DNA of 64,000 nt from Anagrus nilaparvatae (GCA_022575985.1 JAKSXM010000272.1:30273501-30337500), one strand, 5' to 3'. Shown: positions 21,696-33,211, numbered from the stretch's first letter. Notes: generated from the letters alone by a model not told the origin. Translations and numbers: made by a program.

Positions 21696-22340
21696 ACATT
21701 AGCTTTTATTACTGTATTATTTTTTTTTTTTGAGTAATTTTTATTTTACATTAATTTTAATTAATTAAATAAATTACTTTCTTATTATTTTTAGGGTTCT
21801 AATACCTTATTTTCAAACGATAAGCTTTGTCGTCTGCCTGGAGTAACCTTGGCTCATCTACCCTCTTTTTTCTTACGTGAGAGTTTGAAATTACAACATG
21901 AGTCTTGTTTTTTGGTGAGTTTCGTTTTATCTTGCCCTTAAACAATTTTTAATTATTTTATTTTTTAACAAAAACTTTTATACCTAATTTTCATTTTTCA
22001 TTTCAGTTTCCTGATGCACTAACTACGTTGCCTCCGGATACTCATTTCAGTAGCATGTTTAATTATCTAAACACGATCGCTCCTGATAGTTTTTACGAAG
22101 TTAAATTTGACGGAGAGCCAGCTAGATATTGCCGTATTGAGGCCCCTGTACATGCTAAAGATGGGTTTTTGTCTCATTTGGATGAGGCTACTGAATTTTT
22201 TGTACCATCTGAGGACGATGCACTCTCATGTCAAGCAGATCGCGAGCGAAGTCTGGTTTCTGGCCGATCTTGGTTTAGCATTCACAACCAGGTCAATCAG
22301 TACCATGATATTTTTTTGAATTTTGCTGCCGTCCACCACT

Positions 22341-22612
22341 TACACCGAAAAAAAAGGAGTAATCTGCAATGCCGACGTCACTTCTGCTTTATCGAATTAC
22401 GAGATTGTAGTTGTATTGTAAATCAAAACGTGTGAAATCTTGGCTGGGACTGCGGTTTTCTCTATCTGGGGTTTCTGAAGCGCCGGCTTAGTAAAGAGAC
22501 ATATACTGGGACGGTTGCTTCGCCCGATCGGAGTAGCTACAACCTCGAGTACAGCGCCACAACTAATGTGTCAGGTGGGGAGAATCAGAAGTGACCTTTT
22601 TTTTTCGGTGTA
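22341..22612. mobile_element. 268-bp TA-flanked MITE-like insertion in a JmjC-like exon
   Basis: The element runs 22343-22610. It starts CACCGAAAAAAAAGGAGT and ends with the inverse GTGACCTTTTTTTTTCGGTG, a terminal inverted repeat of about 15-18 bp. It is flanked by TA at 22341-22342 and 22611-22612, a target duplication typical of Tc1/mariner-type elements. It is more GC-rich than its surroundings and has no open frame of note. Confidence 0.88.
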
Positions 22613-23271
22613 GCAGTTACATTGCCTCACTTTTTGGAAGGTGATAATCCTGGTAAAAAAAATTTTGCTTTTATTCTTATTATACCAAAAAAAATTATTT
22701 AACTTGATTTATTTTATTTAAAGGAATAAATTCCTCTGTATGGAGTTTTCATGGAGCAGGCACTTTCTTTATGCACCGTACAGAATCTGGGCAGTTTCCT
22801 TCTGGTCATCTCCTTGTTGATGGTGACTATGTACTTTGGACCATCCTCCCTAAAACTTACATCAAGAAGCTAATTAAGATTTGGCCTGATTTAAAATTAA
22901 AGAGTGCCCTTTGCTTTGAGCCTGAGTGCGTAGATGGTAAATTATGCAATTTTTGCTCTTGCAAAAATGCATGTTTGCATACTCTAAATTTTTACCCTAG
23001 TAAGGCTTTCCTTAATTTGCATGACATTCTTTCTTATGACTTCATCCAACGTAAGGGTGGGATGGTTATTGTTGGTCCCGGTGTAGTTTACGCCTACTAT
23101 AGCCCTGGATTTGCTGCGATGGAGTCCCAGTGCCTGTTACCGTATATTTTGGGATGCCACCCAGGTAAAAAATATGTTTGCTCTTGTCCTGATGGTGTGG
23201 GTGGTAGGCTACCCCTAACTGTTGATCTGCCTGAATTGACATTGACTGTCAATTTCCAGGACCAAATCTAA

Positions 23272-23470
23272 ATATTCTTAATTTAAATACATCAAAAATA
23301 CCCCTTTGAGGGGGTAGTTTTTAGAATTAAAGGGTGCAGCTCCAATTTCTCATAGAAAAGATCCCAAAATTCGTCGTCAAAGACCCAAAAACCCATAGTA
23401 AACCAAATCTGGTGGAGACCATTAACTAAACACCCCCCCCCCCCCCTCCTGGGTTTGGCTGGAGTATAAG
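23272..23470. repeat. Partial copy of family F repeat
   Basis: Contains the phrases ACCCCTTTGAGGGGGTAG, CAAAGACCCAAAAACCCATA and GGCTGGAGTATAAG, which match the arms of the palindromic element at 25376-26424 (CAGTGACCCAAAAAACTTATA, GACTGGAGTATTA) and a fragment near 55560-55690. A run of C lies at 23433-23447. Confidence 0.65.
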
Positions 23471-23785
23471 TAATTAAAAACTATTTCAAATAATATTTTG
23501 CATCAATAACTTATAATTTTCTATGTGCTGAGACGCATATAAATTATATTTTATTCCTAAACATTTGTAACTGGCACAATAGCCTTTGAGGATAAAAATA
23601 TAAACTTTCTTAACTCATGATTAATTATGATTTTATATACTTTGTAACAAAAAAGTTCACTCGGAAATAGATTACAAAAAGTAGTCTATTTCGTAGTAAA
23701 TGTAAGAATAGTTATACTTTTTATTCAAACTTATAAATTTAATAAATTATTTTAAAAAAAGTTTTTTGCCTTGTGGGTCAATAAC
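23471..23785. other. No gene seen
   Basis: AT-rich sequence between the family F fragment and the odorant receptor pseudogene; probably the remains of the receptor's 5' flank. Confidence 0.4.
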
Positions 23786-24129
23786 ATGGAAGAGTACGCT
23801 TCTAATTAATGACAATTATTGAGATATGGAAACCACAGAAAATCGAATCTAAAAAGAATCTGTTTAGGAAATTTCATTCATTATGCTAATATTTTGTTAT
23901 GATTTCAATCGTGGCGTTGCAAACTTCTTCAAATTTTCTTCAATTAAATATTACTAATTTAAGTGATATTTTTTATACTTTGTCTTGTGCAATATTATGT
24001 TGCTTGAAAATGATAATCATCAATCATAATCAACAAATTTTTCAAAAATTAAAAAAAAATTTTTATCAGCTACTAATAAAATAGATGAAAATGGAAATGA
24101 TTTTGAAGAACAGTGTAAATCTTTAATCA
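23786..24129 (+). pseudogene. Odorant receptor exon 1 pseudogene
   Basis: The stretch follows exon 1 of the receptor at 26611: an initiator ATGGAAG at 23786, then IIEIWKPQK, a receptor-like LNITNLSDIFYTLSC segment matching LNVSNLSEILYILTE, and ENGNDFEEQCKSL near the end. It has lost bases near the start (a stop after seven codons) and in the middle, where the frame shifts. Homology stops at 24128-24129, at the position of the exon 1 splice donor, where the family E element begins. No exons 2-5 follow, so the rest was deleted or displaced by the run of transposons up to 26424. Confidence 0.85.
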
Positions 24130-25375
24130 CACGGCCAGGCTGCTTTGCTTGAATATTCAAGCATTTGCTTGAATTGCTTTAATTTTCAAGCAGTTTGCTT
24201 GAATTTTCAAGCATTTGCTTGAATTTTTAAGCAAATGCTTGAATATTCAAGCAAAAAGTATAGCTGCTTGAATATTCAAGCAATCAATTAAAACAGATAA
24301 AAAAGACTGTAGGAAAGCTTAAATTTTGTTCCCCTCCCTTTTTTTTAAGAGTTATTTGTTTTTATTAAATTTTATAATTTAGTGATAAATTTAAAAAAAA
24401 AAAATTAATATTATTTATTATGTGTCTAGCAAGGGGAGTTCAATACATTTGGAACACCAAATTACACCAAATGGTTATGGATGAGTTTATTATGTTGAAA
24501 AAACATGTCGACCACCCTTCGTTCATTCCAATGGGTCTTCTGGGCCTAGAAACGCAGGGCTCAATGTTATAAAATAGGGTTTTTTGGTAATTTTCAAAGA
24601 AACGCTAAAACCTCACAAGTTAACCAAAACTCTTCTAGTTGGTCTCATTTTTTGGGTGTAAAGTCAACTTTCAAACGCCGTAAACCGCAATTTTTATCAC
24701 TAATTTTCTCATCAATGAAGCCAATTAACCAAATGGCCATTTTTCGCTAAAAATGACCAATTTTTAAACTGGTCCCAAATTCGTAATTTCTGACAAAAAG
24801 GGTTTTATATGTCTCGAAAAATTTCTACAAGCTTCTAGTTTTCAAAAATTCTTTACTCGTCTCATTTCCTTGAGTCGTTTTTAAGAATTAAAAAAATGAG
24901 ACCAATTAGAGTTTTGGTTAACTTGCGAAGTTTTAGCGTTTCATTAAAAATTACCAAAAAACCCTATTTTGTAACATTGAGCCCTGCACTTCTAGGCCTA
25001 GGAGGCCCATTGGAATGAACGAAGGGTGGTCGACATGTTTTTTCAACATAATAAACTTATCCATAACCATTTGATGTAATTTGGTGTTCCAAATGTATTG
25101 AACTCCCCTTGCTAGACACATAATAAATAATATTAATTTTGTTTTTTTTAAATTTATCACTAAATTATAAAATTTAATAAAAACAAATAACTCTTAAAAA
25201 AAAGGGAGGGGAACAAAATTTAAGCTTTCCTACAGTCTTTTTTATCTGTTTTAATTGATTGCTTGAATATTCAAGCAATTTGCTTGAATTTTCAAGCATT
25301 TGCTTGAATTTTCAAGCAGTTTGCTTGAATTTTCAAGTAGCTATACTTTTTGCTTGAATATTCAAGCATTTGCTT
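24128..25375. mobile_element. Composite palindrome: family E ends around a family A palindromic element
   Basis: It starts with the family E left end ACACGGCCAGGCTGCTTTGC, followed by GCTTGAA/TTCAAGC units. From about 24228 the sequence is inverted at 25375: AAGTATAGCT at 24260 faces AGCTATACTT at 25340, and GACTGTAGGAAAGCTT near 24306 faces AAGCTTTCCTACAGTC near 25222. The arms from 24290 to about 24600 mirror 24950-25265. The loop (about 24620-24880) contains AACTCTTCTAGTTGGTCTCA, matching the loop of the element at 322-1370. The right-hand family E terminus (with GCAGCC) is missing. The 69-residue minus-strand frame at 24951-25160 is repeat. Confidence 0.75.
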
Positions 25376-26424
25376 GCGTGAGTTTTTATGTTACAGAGTC
25401 TATAAGAAGCTTTTTTTCTTTTGTAATAATACTCCAGTCAAAACGCGGTTTAGGGTTTATTTTCTACTGGCGGCATGAGATTTGCTCTACTATAAGTTTT
25501 TTGGGTCACTGATCACGAAAATCGGGGTCTTTTCCGGGAGATATTGTCGGAACACCCTTACACTTGCAAAAACTACCCACAAAAAGGGGTTTTTTTTATA
25601 TATTAGCAAACTGAGTTTCTAGATTTAGCCAAGAATTGACTTAAGAGGGTTTTTTGGGGTCGCTCAACAAGAATTTGAGGTAATTTTTTATAAATAATCA
25701 ATATTTCACCCTTAAATTAGCAAAAACAACCCCTAAAGGGGGTTTTTTTTTCTATTTACGGACTTTGAGCGACCAGATTACGTCCATACGGGTTTTTTGG
25801 GGTCGCTGATCAAAAATTTCGGGGAATTTTTTATGAATAATTAATATTTCACCCTTAAATTAGCAAAAACACCCCTTTTAGGGGTTCTATTTCTATTTCT
25901 ATTCTATTTCTATTTCCGCACTTTGAGCGACTAAATTAAGTAAAGTATTAAGCGACTAAGTTAAGTATTAATTATTCATAAAAAATTCCCCCAAATTCTT
26001 GATCAGCGACCCAAAAAACCCTGAAGGACTTACTTTTGTTGCCCAAAGTGCAGAAATAGCAAAAACATCCCTTTTAGGGGTAGTTTTTGCTAATTTAAGG
26101 GTGAAATGTTGATTATTTATAAAAAATTACCTCAAATTCTTGTTCAGCGACCCAAAAAACCCAATTCTTGGCTAAATCTAGAAACTCAATTTGCTAATAT
26201 ATCAAAAAACCCCTTTTTGGGGGTAGTTTTTGCAAGTGTAAGGGTGTTCCGACAATATCTCCCGAAAAAGACCCCAATTTTCGTGATCAGTGACCCAAAA
26301 AACTTATAGTAGAGCAAATCTCATGCCGCCAGTAGAAAATAAACCCTAAACCGCGTTTTGACTGGAGTATTATTACAAAAGAAAAAAAGCTTCTTATAGA
26401 CTCTGTAACATAAAAACTCACGCA
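25376..26424. mobile_element. Palindromic element of 1.05 kb (family F)
   Basis: GCGTGAGTTTTTATGTTACA at 25376 is inverted at 26424 (TGTAACATAAAAACTCACGC), and the arms pair over most of the length, including AAAACGCGGTTTAGGG near 25439 with CCCTAAACCGCGTTTT near 26345. The interior has repeated ACCCCTTTTAGGGG-type palindromes and the phrase CAGCGACCCAAAAAACCC. It abuts the preceding palindrome directly. Related fragments: 23272-23470 and 55560-55690. Confidence 0.85.
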
Positions 26425-26610
26425 TGTCGTAAATCCGTATTTCAAAAATCGAAGTTAATTCTATGATAATACAATGTCACTAAAACTCAATAGTATATAG
26501 GAAGGTAATAATATACCAACTTTATAATAGTATAAGTTTAGTTTTACTCTTCAATAAACAATTTAAATAACTCGTGCAATCATTTAATTCGATCCAGCTA
26601 CAAAAGCAAC

Positions 26611-29485
26611 ATGGAAGTAGCAAGAGTACCTTTCAAAATGATGACGTTAATAGGAATATGGAAACCATACAGAAAAGAATCTAAAAATTCAGAGAGATTT
26701 AGAAAATTTCGTGGTTTTAGCTTTTATTTTATCATGGTTTCATTTGTAATACTGCAAAGTATACAGATTTTCAATCTAGCGAAATCATCGGAGCTAAACG
26801 TTTCTAATTTGAGTGAAATTCTTTACATTTTAACTGAATGTCTGTTAATCTGTCTAAAAATGATGATTGTAAGCTATAACCATGACATGCTAGTAATAAT
26901 CCAAAAAAAAATTTTATCAACCACTCATAAATATGATAAAAATATTAATGATTTAGAAGAAAACTGTGAATCACTAGTCAGGTAATATTTGCATAAAAAT
27001 TTTCGCATATTTTATAGAAAAACTGAAATTTAAATTTTATTTTATCAGAAAATTAATTTACATTTGCACGTTTCTTATTTATTTAACGTTGCTATTATAC
27101 TACATAGTGGCTCCAATTTTGTACGATTATAGTAATTTAAAATTGCCGCTAGAAATTTTCACAATAGTTAAGCTGAATAAGTATAATTATTTTTTCTTCA
27201 TAACATTTGAATTCACGATGGGAATGTTTGCTTCATTTTCAATGCTTGGATTCGGAGGTATGGTTCTGGGTTTGTTATTAAGAATTTCTTGTCAATTTGA
27301 CATTTTAAAAATTCACTTGGAAGAAATGTCTGATTATCTTAAGTCAATAAAAGGATCAAAATCTTTCATAGAAAATGAAGAGAGGAAATGTATTTCAAAA
27401 ATAATTATCGAACATCAAAATATTTTTGAGTAAATTATATGGTTATCTTAAATTGAAATTTTTTTTTTAAATTATCATAGTTTTTATAACATTATTTAAA
27501 TATTTTAGAACTATGGATTTGGTCAATGATGTTTTAAAAATAGCGTTGTTTAATCAATACGTAACATCAATTTTTTTGATTAGTTTTACTTTTTATAATT
27601 TCTTATCCATTATTAATAATAATCTTTTATCCGGTTTAAAAATGATGCTATACTTTAATTCGGTGATAGCTGAAATATCTGTACTATTTTTCAGCGGGGA
27701 TCATTTAATGTGTAAGGTATGTATATACTATAATATTGATATTCAATTGCAAAAATATAATAAAGTTAATTTACTAAAATCATTCATTTTTCTTCATATA
27801 CGATAACAATAGCTATTTGTTAAACAAGGGATGAAAAGTAGATTTATGCTTTCCATGCAGTTGTATGCACGAGTGAGCTAGCGAACGAGTGCAGACAGCT
27901 TGGAAAGTAAAAAATCTACTTTTTATCCCGTGATCTAACACACAGTTTTTCATTAAAAGCGTAAGAAAGAACGCTTGCCGTGCAGATAAACGATTCTTTC
28001 TAACGCGTGTAATGAAAAAAACATTTACTTATAACTTATAAAGCAAAGTGAATGTAAAATTTATCCAAAATTTAAGACATATTCATCAAAATTTATAACC
28101 CCTACTCTAATTAGACAATTGTCGCGCACTTTTGAACTGTACCAGCCAAATAATGCTATACGTGTGCCACACGTCGGCAGAGCGTTTTGCCGAACGTCGC
28201 CCAAACTTCGGCCCATACCTGGCCAGTACAGTTCAAAAGTGCGCGGGAAGCCAACAATTAAACATTCAAATTTGAGTATATTCTGAAAATCATCATATAT
28301 TTTTTAAAAATATGAATGCGGTTACCTAGATTTCTTATTCTTAAAATAGAACTCACGTTTTAAGTTTCTTCTATAAAATTTTATGGGTCTTCAAGTCGGT
28401 TGCAAGTATTTTTTCTCGAAAGTACTACTAATTAGAGAAGTAATTTGAGTCCTACCAGATTATTTTTTATCTGTATGCTTTTAAGAAATAGAATTTTGAA
28501 AAAATACGACGTATTTTATTCATTCTTCGCAAATGCACACCTAAACAAAATTTTGACCCAATAGTCGGATTCTACGGGGAATTTTCTATCCGGACCTAAA
28601 AAGAAATAATTTTTCACGGTAATGAGAGTTTTTTACAGAAAATATAAGAAAAATAATCTCACTTTTTTTAAAAATGGCTGAAAAATGAAAATGGCCGCCA
28701 AAAATCGAGAACTGAACCTTATGAGCTAAAAAATGATTTTAAAGATTATTTTTAGTACTTTCGGGAAAAAATGGTCGTTTATCATTATTATTCGTCAGGG
28801 GAAAGAAAATTCGTCTTTGATTTTTTAAAATAAAAACTATTTATAATTTGTAAGCAATGAAAAAATGGTTTGGTTTAAATTGAGCCAAATGTAATTTTCA
28901 TCTTTTTAAATTTTTAGAGTCTAGATTTCATAAACGAACTGTACAATTTGGACTTTTTTTTGTTAAGTAAACCAACAAGAAAAACAATTACAATTATGAT
29001 GATCCGTTCATCAAAACCACTAAAATTAACTGCTGGGCCATTGATAGAATTTCATCTAGTATCTTTCATTAAGGTAATTTCATGAAATAATACTAATAAA
29101 AAAATATCTTATAAAAAATAAAAAGGCAGTTTTAAATAACCTGATTTAAATAAAATTGTTTTTCCTATAAAATTTGCTATATAATCTGCAGTAAGCTAAT
29201 ATCTTAGAATAAGGAAAATTTTTCTTTAGCAAGTGCAATCCTATTTGCTATATATATGGTGTTTATTTCCTCTTGAATTGGTTACCAATTGCATAAAATT
29301 AGCAATAAAAAATCAAAGAACATTTTCCTTGTTTATTTTTTAGAACTAAAAGATAAAAATTTTAAATTGTCTTCTTATTTAACTTCTTATTTTGAAAAAT
29401 CAAACGAAAATGAACTTTTTATTATATTTTTAAGATAATCAAAGTGAGTTATACTTTTATCAACCTTTTATTGAATTTAAAATAA
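26611..29485 (+). CDS. Odorant receptor (7tm_6 family), five exons, complete
   Basis: Exons by hand: 26611-26981, 27049-27429, 27509-27716, 28918-29073 and 29435-29485, giving 388 residues with all introns GT-AG and the same phases as the receptors at 3042 and 29989. The sequence carries the family landmarks: FKMMTLIGIWKPYR near the N terminus, multiple hydrophobic segments, LEEMSDYLKSIKGSKSFIEN before the 27429 donor, FINELYNLDFFLLSKPTRK, MMIRSSKPLKLTAG, and a final exon IIKVSYTFINLLLNLK. Intron 3 (27717-28917) is 1.2 kb, enlarged by a family C element (27819-28020) and a GC-rich MITE (28123-28245). It probably arose by tandem duplication with its downstream neighbour, which starts about 500 bp away. 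Ligand unknown. Confidence 0.9.
27819..28020 (+). mobile_element. Family C repeat in receptor intron 3
   Basis: Matches 9050-9250 in inverted orientation; landmarks are TTGTATGCACGAGTGAGC near 27871, GAACGAGTGCAGACA near 27883, and GCGTGTAATG at the right end. Confidence 0.75.
28123..28245. mobile_element. MITE of about 123 bp with a GC-rich core
   Basis: CGCGCACTTTTGAACTGTAC at 28123 is exactly inverted at 28226-28245. The core contains CGTCGGCAGAGCG and CCGAACGTCGCCC, very GC-rich for this window. Located in intron 3 of the odorant receptor. Confidence 0.85.
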
Positions 29486-29988
29486 TGTAAAAGTAAAGTA
29501 AATATAAAATAAAAATTTTAACTTATAATTAAACTTTAATTTTATATTGTAATTATAACATAAAAAGTGTTATTAGTTGTAAGTTTTATTTTTAATCTAG
29601 AAGTGTAATATATTTAATTGTCACTGTACATTATAACCTTTAGAAAAAAAAAGTAAAAACCCATAAGTAACATTTAAATAAATACATGAAATTATGCAAA
29701 AGTAGTAGCAGTATCTATCAGTCTGAAGCAAGAGACGCGGCATAGAAATTTAATTTTTCAATTTTTAAAAATTATTTATGTTAGTTTGATTAATCTTAAA
29801 AATAAATTAAAACTATAATCTTTCTCAAAGTTTCTTTCTACAAGTTGTCATACATATAAAAATTAATTATTAAATTTACAATTTTTGTTTCAATTTCTAC
29901 ATTCTATGTGTATTAAATTAAATTCAAATAAAATACTATGATATTCTAAACTTGAATGTGATAAAAAAAAAATTTATTTTTTCAAAAA
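29486..29988. other. Intergenic region between two tandem receptors
   Basis: About 500 bp of AT-rich sequence that must hold the 3' end of one receptor and the promoter of the next. No distinctive motif was recognised. Confidence 0.5.
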
Positions 29989-32900
29989 ATGGGTTTATCA
30001 TTAAAATTAATACTAAAAAAAATAATAACAGACAATAAAGTAATAAGTGTAGCTTTCAAACTCATGTACATTATTGGAGTATGGAAACCAAGAAAAGAAA
30101 ATACTAAATTTATGGAAAATTTTCGTAAATTTCGTGCTTTTTGTTTTACCTCATTTTTGTTATCAATTTTGATATTACAAAGTATCCAACTTATTTTAAT
30201 AATAAAGTCTTCAGAATTAACTAGTATCAGATTAAGTGAAATTCTCGAAACCTTTGCTGCATTTTTCTCTTGTTTTGCAAAAGGTTACATAGTTATGAAA
30301 AATCAAGAAAAACTTTTAATTGTCAAAAAGAAATTTATATCACCTCTTGATAAAATTGATAAAAATGGAAATGAATTGGATGAAAAATGCGAGGCACTAT
30401 TAAGGTAAATTATTATATTTCATAATTAAGTGCTAAATTCGAATTTTTTATTTTATAATTTTTTACAGAATATTTGGCGCTGGATCTGCTTTATTAGTAT
30501 TTATTTTAATCCTATTTCTTTACGTAATAGAACCTACATTATTTATCCAAAAAAATGAACTAATATTAGCTGCAGAAATTTATACTTTTGTTGAATTAAA
30601 TAAAACTAATTACTTCTACTTTGCTATTTATGAATTGATTACTGCAATATTTTGTAGTCTTGCAGGACTTGGCTATGATGGCATAGTCATGTGTTTACTA
30701 AATCAAGTTTATCTTGAATTAGATATGCTAAAAAACCACTTGGAGGAAGTTTCCGAGTATCTGAAGTCGGTCGAAGGATCAAAATCGTTTATAGAGAATG
30801 AAGAAAAGAAAAAATTCAGAAAAATAGTAATGGAACATCAAAATATTTATCAGTAACTAAATTTTTTAATATAATTACCTATGAAAAGTTTAAATAAAAA
30901 TTAAAATATACTTTTTAGAATTATGGACTTAATAAATGATATATTTAAGATAACTTTATATGTTCAGTATTCAACCAGTGTAATTTTGATTAGCGTTGCT
31001 GTTTACAACTTATCAATGATTAATTTGCATGATATTTTAACAGCGATTAAATTGTCCCTTCATTCGAATACTTTTTTAATAGAACTTTTGATTCTTTGTT
31101 TTTCTGGTCATCGCGTTAGGAGTAAGGTAAAGATTTCACTATTTTACGTTGATTTCAACCAAAGCTAAAAGAATCCCATAAAATCTGATAGAATTAATTT
31201 GGATTATCTTTTTTTTTTAAATTGTCTAAATAAAACTGATAAATTTTCCCCCAAGTGGGGAAAACAAAATTTCACTCCGTATTCATTTAACTGTTTAAAA
31301 AATTAAATACTTTTTTTTGTACATTTTTTTAAAATATTTGATATCTATAATTAAAACTTAAAAAATGAATTTCTTTAATTTTCTTGTTTTCAAAAAAAAT
31401 GCTTACGTCCAATTTTCTTGGGATTTTTCGAATTACTGGTGGTAAATTCATAGAACTTGCGAAAAAATGTTATATTACCTAAACATATTAAATATATTTT
31501 TTGGTATGGATTCGATTTAAAAAACAAAAAAAAAAAGACAAGAAAAATACTGAAGTATGACCAAATAGCAAATACCGCAGTTATTCTGTCAAATTTTAGG
31601 AAAACTTTTTTCCAGGGATCGCTCAAATTTGAAATTTTTAGATCAAACATTTAGATTTTAGATTTAGATCCTGTAAATGTAAAATCAATATTGTTTCCTT
31701 GCATGTTTTTAATAAATTACTCTTAAAAATTCTATTTAAAAATTTGTTATTCAATTTAAATAATAAAATTACTTTAAATTCTTGTATATATTACAAAATA
31801 CTAGGAGGAATCTCTATCAAAAACAAGTGTAATATAGTTTATAAACTATTTATTGTTTATACTTTTCAGAGCGAAGACTTTGTAAACGAGCTTTACAATT
31901 TAGATTTTTACGTAATGAATAAATCTACAAAGAAAACTATTATGATAATGATGATTAGGTCATCCAAGCCTCTAATATTAACTAGCAGACCACTAATAGA
32001 ATTTCATCTATTTTCATTTATTAAAGTAATTATAAATATATTAATAAAAAATAAATTTACACGTTACAGGCAAATCCCGATGCACTAGCAAACTTAGGTT
32101 TGCATGGATTATTTTTTAAAAATTCTTAGACTCTGCCTTAGATTCTTCAGATCCAGCTTAAGTCATTAGTCCAAAATTTTTTTCATAAAAGGCTTATTTT
32201 AGGTTTTGGATTTGTATTTTCACCAGAATCTTTGAAAAATATTAATTTCGACCGAAAATTTCTGATGCACGAAAATCGGTTTTTTTAATTGATTTTTAGG
32301 GCTTTAAAAAGGCTGAATTATCTCTAAACCAAAGCTTTTTTATATATACATATGATTGGGAAAAATTTTCTTTTTTACTTGAAAAAAAATTTTTTTTAAT
32401 TTTAAGCCACTTCCGGTTTTATTTTTAGTTGTTTGAATTTTTCAAATTGACCGGAAGCCATGTTGGCCGTCATAATTATTTTTGCTCAAATTTTCTCAGA
32501 ATGTTTGCTTATGTGTGAGCTTGTCCCAAAAAAATTTTTGAGATGTGAAATTCAAATGAGCGCCCACAATGATCATTATTGTAATCATTAAAAATTAGCC
32601 AAAATTAGCTAAAACGGAGGACAGTAAAATTTTTTTTTCTTCCAAATTTTTTAAGGTATAAAATTTATATCATATTTATACTATAAATTAATTTTTGGTA
32701 TTTTTTTGGACAATGTTACTGATGAAAAGTACATTGAAACCGATTCTACTTTGATTGAGAGAAAAAAAATATTTTTGTGGTGCGATTCGAAAATACGCGT
32801 TATTATTTGCTCTCGGCTGTAAAAAAAGAGTGCCCCAGTAGTTTAGCAATTTACGTGCAATCTGAAGCATTATTTACTCTTACAGCCTAGGATAAAAATA

Positions 32901-33211
32901 TACTATTATGTTACTGCTAGAATAATTTGTGAAAAAATTTTAATATTTATTATTTTTCGACTAAAATCCTTGTCCGGTTGATCCAGAATACGTGCAGCTG
33001 AGATTCGGATAATCGAGGTTCCTGCGTACATTTAATACATTACTATAGAAAACGGTGATGGTTTTTTAGTCTAATTTTATGAAATTATTTTTAACATTTT
33101 TTGACATTTTAAATATGCATATTATCATGATAACTAATTTTTCTAAAATTTTTTTTTCAGATACTGAAAGCATGCTACTCGGCGTTTAATATGCTGCGAA
33201 ATGCACAATAA
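29989..33211 (+). CDS. Odorant receptor (7tm_6 family), five exons, complete
   Basis: Exons by hand: 29989-30404, 30469-30852, 30919-31126, 31870-32025 and 33161-33211, giving 404 residues. All introns are GT-AG with phases identical to the two paralogues. Landmarks are FKLMYIIGVWKPRKENTK, LEEVSEYLKSVEGSKSFIEN, VMEHQNIYQIMDLINDIFK, VNELYNLDFYVMNKSTKK, MMIRSSKPLILT and the C-terminal ILKACYSAFNMLRNAQ. About 15 extra N-terminal residues are predicted relative to its neighbours; the internal ATG at FKLMY is less likely because paralogues also start ahead of it. Intron 4 (32026-33160) is long and contains a diverged family D MITE. The protein should be a membrane channel subunit in sensory neurons; no ligand can be inferred. 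Confidence 0.9.
32808..32912. mobile_element. Diverged family D MITE in receptor intron 4
   Basis: The text GCAATTTACGTGCAATCTGA...ACAGCCTAGGATAAAAATATACTATT lines up with GGTAATTTACGTGCGATTTG...TGGCCTAGGATCGTAATATACTATT at 62575-62636 and, inverted, with 9316-9370. Arms face each other around 32860. Confidence 0.55.

Larger units (their letters stand above)
21016..23271 (+). pseudogene. JmjC-domain-like gene disrupted by a 268-bp insertion
   Basis: Exons by hand: 21016-21036, 21795-21914, 22007-22652 (containing an insertion at 22343-22610) and 22724-23271, all in phase; without the insertion it would encode about 354 residues. The C-terminal half resembles a JmjC fold: NPGINSSVWSF, then FFMHRTESG near residue 190, GHLLVDGDYVLWTILPK, a Cys-rich insert (CNFCSCKNAC), and VYAYYSPGFAAMES. 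Compared with KDM4-type JmjC motifs, the acidic metal ligand is shifted (H-R-T-E in place of H-x-E), the third iron-binding His is Tyr, and the 2-oxoglutarate-binding Lys position is Val. I therefore infer a non-catalytic JmjC-like protein. The first two exons match nothing I know. The start at 21016 is tentative, and a full-length empty-site allele may exist in the population. Confidence 0.65.

Noticed and set aside
22028..22435. 135-codon frame taken as a complete gene
   Set aside because: Its last 31 codons lie in the inserted MITE, and its start is internal to an exon. It is part of the disrupted JmjC-like gene.
31390..31654. Overlapping 86- and 65-codon frames on both strands
   Set aside because: They lie in intron 3 of the odorant receptor and show no motif. 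AT-rich composition explains them.
32970..33010. Text resembling the start of 18S rRNA (CCGGTTGATCCAG)
   Set aside because: The match ends after about a dozen bases and nothing downstream resembles rRNA.
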